From: Phyllobacterium chamaecytisi
GTDB lineage: Bacteria > Pseudomonadota > Alphaproteobacteria > Rhizobiales > Rhizobiaceae
Direction of reading: 5' to 3'
DNA: 64,000 nucleotides
Assembly (NCBI RefSeq): GCF_020164455.1
Contig: NZ_JAIQWW010000004.1
Span: 1-64,000 of the forward strand
The notes under the pieces are model-generated. The model did no database searches and was not told the origin of the DNA. It saw only the letters and a list, made by a program, of their open reading frames with translations. Positions 57,247 through 64,000 of this stretch are shown here, piece after piece. The position numbers and the translations under genes were made by a program. How positions within the stretch are numbered: position 1 is the first letter of the stretch; each line of letters starts with the position of its first letter.

Positions 57247-59720
57247 CAGTCCGGCTTTTCGCAGCCTGATGCCTTACCGCTATCAGCATTCACACGTTTA
57301 CGGGATTTGTAGTCCTCGATGTTACGCGCGGCACGCGAATACATTCGGTAGGCGTTCCATGGCCGGACCGGTGGTCCTACGGCGTAGTTGATGGTGACGG
57401 ACTGAAGGCGTCGAGCGCGCGAGGTGTTTGTCTCGGCAAGGATGACCTCTGGTGAACCATTTTCGCTGTTTGTGGAGGGTAGCCGAACAGGTTCGTAAGA
57501 CTTCAAAGTGATTTCTGCGGTACCATGTAGCGCGAGATCGCGCTTGGTGAATACGAGTATGTTCTTGTCCTCGCACGTCGTGGGTCCGGCCGAGTACGCC
57601 AGAACCACGATGTCTCCCTCCTGGCAGGCAGATGACCTCTGTGCAGCTTGGTCCGTATAGGCGATTATCAATCCGCCCGGCTCGCGTGCGGTACAAACGT
57701 TTTCAACACATTCAAACTGCATTTCTTTAGAAATTGCGCCAGCCTTGGACCGCTTTATCACCTCGTTTATACCATAGCCCTGCTGCCAATTGTTTAGAGT
57801 GAACGCACTGCCGGTTGCTCGATTGACCGCCAGATTGCCGTCATCAGTGCGCAATGCGACCAGTTTTCCATCCTCTGAAACAATAATCTGCGGCTCCTGC
57901 GCTCGCATCATCAGCAAGGCCGCGCTTAACAATAACGGTATGCCGCACAGCCGAAGACGCGTCGACAGGAACAGCAACATCACAAGACCAATGCTCATGA
58001 GGATCAAGGTGCCTTGCGGCATAAGGCCGAGATTGCCGTTGGGAGAGCGCGAAGCGACCATTTTTGCAAGAGCGATGACGACCTCGATGCCCTGTCCCAT
58101 GACCGTAAACGGTAGCCAATCCAGATCGAATGGCATGGCCAGCAAGCCGAGCACAGCAAAAGGCATGACAGCAACTGAAATGACCGGCAATGCGAGAGCG
58201 TTACCGATAAGGCCGAACGGCGCCGTATTATTGAAATGATAAGCCGCAAAAATTGAGCTCGCAGTCCCGGCTACCACGGATGTCATGGCAATCGCGCCGA
58301 CATGGTTCACGGCCTTTATCGGCAGCGCCAAAAGCAAATGGCTGGACGCACCTTTCCGGAAGGCCTGCCTTCCCTGACGCCGGGACCACCAGCTATAAAA
58401 TGCAATCAAGGCGGCAGTCGCCGAATACGACATCTGAAAGCTTGGTCCGAGGATTTCGTGCGGTGAGATCGCCGTGGTGATCAATGCCGCAATAGCAAGA
58501 TTGCGCATCGATATCGCCGCCCGGTCAACAGTCATGGCCAGGAGCATTACAGCGAGCATGACGAAGCTGCGCTGGGCCGCGACATCGGAGCCTGACAGCA
58601 GCAAATAAAATGCGGAACCCACCAAGGCTATCACCGCCGAGAATTTCTTCACGGGGAACCGCGCCGAAAATCCGGGGAACAACGCCATGATCGCGCGTAG
58701 TGAGCCGATAATCGTTGCCGCTACCAGTGCCATGTGGAAGCCGGAGATTGACAGGATATGCGAAAGTCCGCTCAAGCGAAAAGCACTGTTGGTGTCATCG
58801 CTGATGCCATCGCGCTGGCCGGTGATCAACGACGCAGCGATGTCACCCTGTTCGCCTCTGATGTTATGCAAGATGCGCTGGGTGAGTTGCTGTCTGATAT
58901 TTGCAATCACCAGCAAGATTGTAGCAACTGGTCCTGTGTCCGAAGCCACAGGCACTATTTCGAGCTTCCCCAGCACAAATCCACTGGCACCGACACCTCT
59001 GTAGTAATTATAGAAGGCGAAATCATAATTGCCCGGCCGCATCGGGCCTGACTGCGGCCGCAGATGAACGAGGCCTTTGAGACCATCGCCAACCTTCAGG
59101 TTGCGAGGAACTGATCTTGCCGAAACAGCAACGCGGTCCGGGCCGTATTTCAGTGCCGGTCGCTCTGTCGAAATCACATCCATGGTGAGACGCCATCCAC
59201 CCTTGGCATCTCGCGACATGGCTTTGACACGGCCCGTCATTCGCGTCGTGACTTCCGAGCCAAGCATTCGGGTTCCGGCCCGGATCGTTTCGACTTTGCC
59301 AAAAAGCATGCCGGCCACCAGGGCGATCGCGAATAGAAGAACAAGCCGCAACATGGGCCGTGCCTGCGCCAAGGCATGGCAACCGACGAGAAAGGTCATC
59401 CCTGAAAGAATGGCGCTGAGTCTCGGTTCGACAGCCGCGTTAAAATAGAAAATCGCACCGATACCCGCAAAGACGGGTAAAAACAGAAACAGCGTACCGC
59501 GATCGACTTCGCAGTTGAATGCCTTCGGAATCGCGAGGGGCACGGACTGAAGTTGAGTTCGTGCAGAATTGCCAAGTCCACGTAACCTCGCAGGCCAGTT
59601 TCCCTTTTCAACGACTAAATCACTGGTCCGTGTTTGAGTCGCGATTTCATAACCGCCGCTGTCGGGACGGAAAAAAAACAGCTGTTCTCTGGTCTTTGTT
59701 TTGGTAGCAGGACCTTCCAT
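57243..59720 (-). CDS. comEC: ComEC/Rec2-family DNA-uptake channel protein
   Basis: The 825-residue protein has N-terminal membrane helices with an OB-like DUF4131 region (about 75-260), and the Competence domain with the [17 protein letters not shown] core (motif at 323-332) and several helices up to about residue 660. The C-terminal part (about 665-825) lacks the HxHxDH metal site of a functional MBL domain, as in many alphaproteobacterial ComEC proteins. It is the inner-membrane channel for single-stranded DNA in transformation; no other competence gene is in the window. GGAAAG precedes ATG 59720. Its stop shares CTAG with the lexA stop. Confidence 0.92.
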   Translation of the reverse strand: MEGPATKTKTREQLFFFRPDSGGYEIATQTRTSDLVVEKGNWPARLRGLGNSARTQLQSVPLAIPKAFNCEVDRGTLFLFLPVFAGIGAIFYFNAAVEPRLSAILSGMTFLVGCHALAQARPMLRLVLLFAIALVAGMLFGKVETIRAGTRMLGSEVTTRMTGRVKAMSRDAKGGWRLTMDVISTERPALKYGPDRVAVSARSVPRNLKVGDGLKGLVHLRPQSGPMRPGNYDFAFYNYYRGVGASGFVLGKLEIVPVASDTGPVATILLVIANIRQQLTQRILHNIRGEQGDIAASLITGQRDGISDDTNSAFRLSGLSHILSISGFHMALVAATIIGSLRAIMALFPGFSARFPVKKFSAVIALVGSAFYLLLSGSDVAAQRSFVMLAVMLLAMTVDRAAISMRNLAIAALITTAISPHEILGPSFQMSYSATAALIAFYSWWSRRQGRQAFRKGASSHLLLALPIKAVNHVGAIAMTSVVAGTASSIFAAYHFNNTAPFGLIGNALALPVISVAVMPFAVLGLLAMPFDLDWLPFTVMGQGIEVVIALAKMVASRSPNGNLGLMPQGTLILMSIGLVMLLFLSTRLRLCGIPLLLSAALLMMRAQEPQIIVSEDGKLVALRTDDGNLAVNRATGSAFTLNNWQQGYGINEVIKRSKAGAISKEMQFECVENVCTAREPGGLIIAYTDQAAQRSSACQEGDIVVLAYSAGPTTCEDKNILVFTKRDLALHGTAEITLKSYEPVRLPSTNSENGSPEVILAETNTSRARRLQSVTINYAVGPPVRPWNAYRMYSRAARNIEDYKSRKRVNADSGKASGCEKPDC

Positions 59721-59833
59721 TTGCTTTCCGGTTCTGCCAGTGCCCTTGCACAGCAGCGGTGCTATGCTACATGAACGCCAGATCAATTCGATTGGACGTT
59801 CGGCTAATACGCTGGGCACCTGCTGGAGAACTT

Positions 59834-61261
59834 ATGTCATCTTCCGTTGTCACCCGTTTCGCACCCTCTCCGACCGGTTATTTGCATATCGGCGGCGCCC
59901 GCACTGCCCTGTTCAATTGGCTTTATGCCAAGCATACGGGCGGCAAGATGCTGCTGCGCATTGAAGACACCGATCGGGAACGCTCTTCGGAAGCAGCCGT
60001 AACTGCAATTCTCGACGGTTTAAAATGGCTGGGTCTTGATTGGGATGGCGATGCCGTGTCGCAATATGAGCGCGCGCCACGCCATCGCGAAGTTGCGGAA
60101 GAGCTCGTCACCAGAGGTAAGGCCTATTATTGCTATGCTTCACAAGCCGAGCTTGAAGAAATGCGCGAGAAAGCCCGCTCCGAAGGCCGTCCACCGCGTT
60201 ACGACGGGCGCTGGCGGGATCGCGATCCCAAGGAAGCACCCGAAGGTATCAAGCCGGTCATCCGCATCAAGGCGCCTCAGACGGGTGAAACACTCGTTCG
60301 CGACCAGGTTCAGGGCGATGTCCGGTTCCCCAACAAGGATCTCGACGATTTCATCATCCTGCGCTCCGATGGCAATCCGACCTATATGCACGCTGTCGTA
60401 GTCGATGATCATGACATGGGCGTCACCCACATCATCCGTGGCGACGATCATTTGACCAATGCGGCGCGACAGACGGTTATCTACGACGCGATGGGCTGGG
60501 ATGTGCCGGTCATGGGTCACATTCCCCTCATTCATGGCGCAGATGGCGCAAAATTGTCAAAGCGGCATGGCGCGCTTGGAGTGGAGGCCTATCGCGCCAT
60601 GGGTTACCTGCCGGCCGCGCTACGCAATTATCTCGTTCGTCTCGGCTGGAGCCATGGTGATGACGAGATCATGTCCGATGAACAGATGATCCAATGGTTC
60701 GAAATCTCGGATATCAACCGCGGCGCATCGCGCTTTGATTTCCAGAAGCTCGAGGCGATCAATGGCCATTATATGCGCATCTCGGACGATGCGGACCTGG
60801 CCAAAGCCATGATCGATATATTGCCGGAAATCGAGGGTGGCGCGGAGATGCTGTCGCGATTGGATGGCAACACGAAAAAGCAATTGCTCGCCGCGATGCC
60901 CGGCCTGAAGGAGCGCGCGAAGACATTGGTGGAACTCGCAGATAGCGCAAAGTATCTTTTCGCGAAGCGACCGCTTGCACTCGATGAAAAAGCGCACGAC
61001 TTGCTTAACGAGGAGGGCCGGAGCATTCTTTCCGGCGTACTTCCGGACCTTGCTGCGGTTGATGAGTGGAGCGCTGAGCCGTTGGATGCTGCAGTGCGGG
61101 CATATGCGGAAAAAACTGGTCTGAAGCTAGGTAAAATCGCGCAACCTCTGCGTGCCGCTTTGACCGGAAGAGCAACGTCTCCGGGTGTTTTCGATGTATT
61201 GGCGGTGTTGGGAAGAGAAGAATCCCTTGGCCGCATACAGGATCAGGCAAAAGGGCGATAG
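59834..61261 (+). CDS. gltX: Glutamyl-tRNA synthetase
   Basis: The 475-residue class I synthetase has the HIGH-type motif in [12 protein letters not shown] (residues 18-21) and the KMSKS-type motif KLSKRHG, with [10 protein letters not shown] between. It charges tRNA-Glu; since Rhizobiales also have a second gltX paralogue in some species, a role with tRNA-Gln cannot be excluded. TGGAGAACTT precedes ATG 59834; the frame opens at 59759 without a family match. It is divergent from comEC. Confidence 0.97.
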   Translation: MSSSVVTRFAPSPTGYLHIGGARTALFNWLYAKHTGGKMLLRIEDTDRERSSEAAVTAILDGLKWLGLDWDGDAVSQYERAPRHREVAEELVTRGKAYYCYASQAELEEMREKARSEGRPPRYDGRWRDRDPKEAPEGIKPVIRIKAPQTGETLVRDQVQGDVRFPNKDLDDFIILRSDGNPTYMHAVVVDDHDMGVTHIIRGDDHLTNAARQTVIYDAMGWDVPVMGHIPLIHGADGAKLSKRHGALGVEAYRAMGYLPAALRNYLVRLGWSHGDDEIMSDEQMIQWFEISDINRGASRFDFQKLEAINGHYMRISDDADLAKAMIDILPEIEGGAEMLSRLDGNTKKQLLAAMPGLKERAKTLVELADSAKYLFAKRPLALDEKAHDLLNEEGRSILSGVLPDLAAVDEWSAEPLDAAVRAYAEKTGLKLGKIAQPLRAALTGRATSPGVFDVLAVLGREESLGRIQDQAKGR

Positions 61262-61363
61262 CACGCAAATTTGAGCACATTTTTGCATTGCAACATCGTA
61301 CCTTTCGAGTACGGTGTCGTGCCTGACAAGATAAGATTGTGGCCTCATTCGAGGTAGATGCTT

Positions 61364-61382
61364 TTGCGCTGGATCAGCGCAA
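61364..61382 (+). promoter_or_regulatory. Hairpin in the gltA leader
   Basis: TTGCGCTG (61364-61371) and CAGCGCAA (61375-61382) form an 8-bp perfect stem with a 3-nt GAT loop. It ends 24 nt before the gltA ATG and just upstream of the AAAGGAA ribosome site. No T-run follows, so it is more likely a leader hairpin that affects mRNA stability or translation than a gltX terminator. Confidence 0.45.
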
Positions 61383-61406
61383 GTCAAAGCAAGAAAGGAA
61401 CGGCAA

Positions 61407-62699
61407 ATGTCTGAAAACAGCGTCAACATCGACCTGAATGGTCACGAATTCTCCTTACCCATTAAAAAGGGGACTATTGGACCGGATGTCGTAGACATTG
61501 GGACATTATACAAGAACACCGGTGCCTTCACGTATGATCCGGGGTTCACATCCACTGCTGCTTGCGAGTCGCAGATCACCTATATCGATGGCGATGAAGG
61601 TATCTTGCTGCATCGCGGTTACCCGATCGAACAACTGGCCGAACACGGCGATTTTCTAGAAGCCTGCTATCTATTGCTCTACGGCGAATTGCCGACAAAG
61701 AGCCAGAAGGCAGACTTTGACTTCCGCGTAACCCGGCACACCATGGTGCACGAGCAGATGTCGCGTTTTTTCAGTGGTTTCCGCCGCGATGCGCATCCAA
61801 TGGCTGTCATGGTCGGCTGCGTCGGCGCCTTGTCCGCGTTTTATCACGACTCGACGGACATTTCCGATCCGCATCAGCGCATGGTCGCTTCGATCCGCAT
61901 GATTGCGAAAATCCCGACCCTCGCCGCGATGGCCTACAAATATCACATCGGTCAGCCTTTCGTTTACCCGAAGAACAATCTCGATTTCGCGACGAACTTC
62001 CTCCACATGTGCTTCGCTGTTCCCTGTGAGGATTACGTGCCAAATCCGGTTCTTGCACGCGCAATGGATCGCATTTTCATCCTGCACGCCGATCACGAGC
62101 AGAATGCATCGACGTCCACAGTTCGCCTGGCCGGTTCGTCGGGCGCCAATCCCTTCGCTTGTATCGCTGCGGGCATTGCCTGCCTCTGGGGTCCGGCTCA
62201 TGGCGGCGCCAACGAAGCAGCACTGCAGATGCTCGGTGAGATTGGCACCATGGATCGCATTCCCGAGTTTATCAATCGCGCCAAGGACAAGAACGATCCG
62301 TTCCGCCTGATGGGCTTTGGTCATCGCGTCTACAAGAATTACGATCCGCGCGCAAAGATCATGCAGCAGACGACGCGCGAAGTGCTCGCCGAACTCGGCA
62401 TCAAGGATGACCCACTGCTTGACGTTGCCATGGAACTTGAGCGGATTGCGCTAACCGATGAATATTTCATCGAAAAGAAGCTTTATCCAAACGTCGACTT
62501 TTATTCCGGCATCACATTGAAGGCGCTTGGCTTCCCCACCACCATGTTTACCGTGCTGTTCGCTGTTGCGCGCACCGTCGGCTGGATTGCCCAGTGGAAA
62601 GAGATGATCGAAGACCCGCATCAAAAGATTGGCCGCCCGCGCCAGCTCTATACAGGTGCGACGCCGCGCGATTATGTGAGTGTTGAAGATCGCAAATAG
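61407..62699 (+). CDS. gltA: Type II citrate synthase
   Basis: The 430-residue enzyme has the [10 protein letters not shown] block, the active-site regions with [12 protein letters not shown] and [15 protein letters not shown], and the late VDFYSGI with the catalytic Asp region. It condenses acetyl-CoA and oxaloacetate. AAAGGAA precedes ATG 61407. A 145-bp gap separates it from gltX and should hold its promoter (a TAAGAT near 61330 is a possible -10). Confidence 0.98.
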   Translation: MSENSVNIDLNGHEFSLPIKKGTIGPDVVDIGTLYKNTGAFTYDPGFTSTAACESQITYIDGDEGILLHRGYPIEQLAEHGDFLEACYLLLYGELPTKSQKADFDFRVTRHTMVHEQMSRFFSGFRRDAHPMAVMVGCVGALSAFYHDSTDISDPHQRMVASIRMIAKIPTLAAMAYKYHIGQPFVYPKNNLDFATNFLHMCFAVPCEDYVPNPVLARAMDRIFILHADHEQNASTSTVRLAGSSGANPFACIAAGIACLWGPAHGGANEAALQMLGEIGTMDRIPEFINRAKDKNDPFRLMGFGHRVYKNYDPRAKIMQQTTREVLAELGIKDDPLLDVAMELERIALTDEYFIEKKLYPNVDFYSGITLKALGFPTTMFTVLFAVARTVGWIAQWKEMIEDPHQKIGRPRQLYTGATPRDYVSVEDRK

Positions 62700-62715
62700 T
62701 CACCATCATATGGTC

Positions 62716-62744
62716 AAAAAAGGCGCCCATCCGGCGCCTTTTTT
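62716..62744. terminator. Bidirectional Rho-independent terminator between gltA and lpxB
   Basis: A run of six A (62716-62721), GGCGCC (62722-62727), a 5-nt loop, GGCGCC (62733-62738) and six T (62739-62744) form a symmetric terminator. It can end both gltA (plus) and lpxB (minus). Confidence 0.92.
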
Positions 62745-62749
62745 ATTGG

Positions 62750-63928
62750 TCATTTGCGTGAAGCAAATTCCAGCACTTTTTCTGCGGCAATCTCCCCGGC
62801 GGGACGCTCAGTCTGCATTAGCTTCGCAACCTTGTCGAAACTTTCAAGCTGTGCGGCGCGCCGATGACCCGGAACTAGCAATTGCTCGATTTGACGGGCA
62901 ATGGGGCCGGATCGGACAAAAATATTGAAATATTCCGGAACAACCGGCTCGTCTGCGATGATATTTGGAAGCGCCGCACTCCATACCTTGATCCTTGGCG
63001 CAATAAATGTCCGCGCCAGCCAGTCGGGCTTGTAGGAAAGGACTGTGGGAATACGCGCCAGCGCCAGTTCCAGCGAAACGGTTCCGGAGGCGGCAAGCGC
63101 TGCGTCGGCCTCAGCAAATGCTTTCAATCTCTCCGCCTCACCCACAACGATGCGAGGCTTCACCTTCCAGCTTGCGGTCAATTGCCGGACGAGTGGCTCG
63201 ACCTTCGGCAGCGTCGGCAGAACGACGTTGATGCGATTGCCACGGTTTGCCAAAAGATCGACGGTCTCGCCAAATGGTTCGACGAGACTGATGATTTCAG
63301 AGCGGCGAGAGCCCGGCAGTACAACAAGGTTCTTCTCTACCCGATCACCCAGGCTAGCGTCGCGCACGCGATTTTGTTTTGCGGCTTCCAGCAACGGTAC
63401 ATGCGATACCAGCCTGTGCCCGACATAGGTCGCAGGCGGGCCATCCAGATCCTTCAGGGCCTGCACCTCAAACGGCAGGATCGCCAGCACATGATCGATA
63501 TAGGCGCGCATTGCCTTGGCGCGTTCCGGTCTCCAGGCCCACACCGAAGGGCTGATGTAGTTGACGATCGGGATCGAAGGATCAGCCGCCCTCACCTTGC
63601 GCGCGACGCGATGGGTAAAATCCGGACTGTCGATGATCACCAGACAATCTGGCTTCGCTGCGACGATTGCCGTCGAAAGCTGCGAGATCCGGTGCAGAAG
63701 TTGCGGCAGCTTTTGAACAATGGCACTCAGGCCAACGAGCGCGATTTCATGCTGATCGAACAGGCTGTCGAGCCCGAGTGCGGCAAGATGCTCGCCGCCG
63801 ACACCGGTGAGCGTCACCTCGCCTGCATATTGCCGGCGCAGCGCTTGAACCAGATCGGCGCCCAGCAAATCCCCGGACTCTTCCCCCGTGACAATGGCAA
63901 GGCGCAAGGGTTTCGGCGCGGCAGTCAT
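62750..63928 (-). CDS. lpxB: Lipid-A-disaccharide synthase
   Basis: The 392-residue GT-B glycosyltransferase has the N-terminal GEESGDLLGADLV, DSPDF, the NYISPSVWAWRP block, LPGSRRSEI and the C-terminal ASGTVSLELAL nucleotide-sugar site. It joins UDP-2,3-diacylglucosamine and lipid X to make the lipid A disaccharide. ATG 63928 shares a base with the lpxI stop (TGATG). Confidence 0.98.
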   Translation of the reverse strand: MTAAPKPLRLAIVTGEESGDLLGADLVQALRRQYAGEVTLTGVGGEHLAALGLDSLFDQHEIALVGLSAIVQKLPQLLHRISQLSTAIVAAKPDCLVIIDSPDFTHRVARKVRAADPSIPIVNYISPSVWAWRPERAKAMRAYIDHVLAILPFEVQALKDLDGPPATYVGHRLVSHVPLLEAAKQNRVRDASLGDRVEKNLVVLPGSRRSEIISLVEPFGETVDLLANRGNRINVVLPTLPKVEPLVRQLTASWKVKPRIVVGEAERLKAFAEADAALAASGTVSLELALARIPTVLSYKPDWLARTFIAPRIKVWSAALPNIIADEPVVPEYFNIFVRSGPIARQIEQLLVPGHRRAAQLESFDKVAKLMQTERPAGEIAAEKVLEFASRK

Positions 63929-64000
63929 CAGGAGGGTTCCTGCTCAAAGGTCTCGATGAATAGTCCGGCTTTGTCGGCGGCGGCAATAGTTTCGCCGTAA
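63928..64000 (-). CDS. lpxI: LpxI (UDP-2,3-diacylglucosamine pyrophosphatase), C-terminal end only
   Basis: Only the last 24 codons are in the window. They end ETIAAADKAGLFIETFEQ plus four residues, matching the conserved IAAADxAGLF(I/V) end of LpxI (DUF1009). The stop overlaps the lpxB start. In Rhizobiales lpxI lies directly upstream of lpxB and makes the lipid X that LpxB uses, so the call rests on both motif and context. Confidence 0.8.
   Translation of the reverse strand, partial: YGETIAAADKAGLFIETFEQEPS

Noticed and set aside
62882-64000. Plus-strand open frame of 372 codons opposite lpxB and lpxI
   Set aside because: Antisense to two well-supported genes; low-complexity Arg/Gln-rich translation typical of shadow frames.

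Overview
The window looks like chromosomal DNA of an alphaproteobacterium of the order Hyphomicrobiales (Rhizobiales), most likely from the Brucellaceae/Phyllobacteriaceae (Phyllobacterium- or Ochrobactrum-like). The reasons are gene order and families: a dusB-ntrBC / ntrYX / dat-hfq-hflX block, a fused ispDF, a pyruvate dehydrogenase operon whose E1-beta carries its own lipoyl domain, an eno-kdsA-pyrG-secG-tpiA run, ppiD-trpDC-moaC-moeA, an alphaproteobacterial SOS box at lexA, and lpxI-lpxB next to gltA. The genus is inference. I found no tRNA, rRNA, insertion sequence, prophage or CRISPR array.

Layout. 1-3.9 kb (minus): a MarR-regulated efflux operon (marR, FUSC-type exporter, DUF1656, HlyD-type adaptor) followed by a truncated, possibly frameshifted DUF3311 gene. 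3.9-7.4 kb: CYTH-CHAD polyphosphate-related protein, SixA-like phosphatase, a small secreted protein and mazG. 7.4-9.5 kb: a solitary gene behind a near-consensus sigma-54 promoter; it encodes a predicted Tat-exported lipoprotein of the nitrilase superfamily and is the most unusual item here. 9.5-15.5 kb (minus): ntrX, then MBL-fold hydrolase, lactonase, dat, hfq, hflX. 15.5-25 kb: ntrY, four accessory genes (aldo/keto reductase, diguanylate cyclase, DUF1993, YfbU), then dusB-ntrB-ntrC. 25.2-26.9 kb (plus): ispDF-pncC.

26.9-35.2 kb (minus): a long, tightly spaced operon for pyruvate oxidation and lipoylation (pdhA, pdhB, pdhC, SGNH esterase, lpdA, two small membrane proteins, lipA, ratA). 35.3-43.5 kb (minus): ftsB, eno, PRC-barrel protein, kdsA, VOC protein, pyrG, L,D-transpeptidase, secG, tpiA. 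43.6-49.0 kb (plus): ppiD-trpD-trpC-moaC-moeA. 49.0-56.4 kb: a trehalose/maltose/sucrose uptake locus, thuEFGKAB (minus) with divergent thuR, whose shared intergenic region holds two matching LacI-type operators. 56.5-64 kb: lexA (two candidate SOS boxes), convergent comEC, then gltX and gltA (plus) and lpxB-lpxI (minus) beyond a bidirectional terminator.

How the parts fit: the backbone is ordinary housekeeping (central carbon flow from enolase through pyruvate dehydrogenase to citrate synthase, lipid A, cofactor and nitrogen regulation). Accessory modules appear to have been placed between conserved neighbours: the sigma-54 gene between mazG and hflX, the MBL/lactonase pair between ntrX and dat, four genes between ntrY and ntrC, and the thu locus between moeA and lexA.
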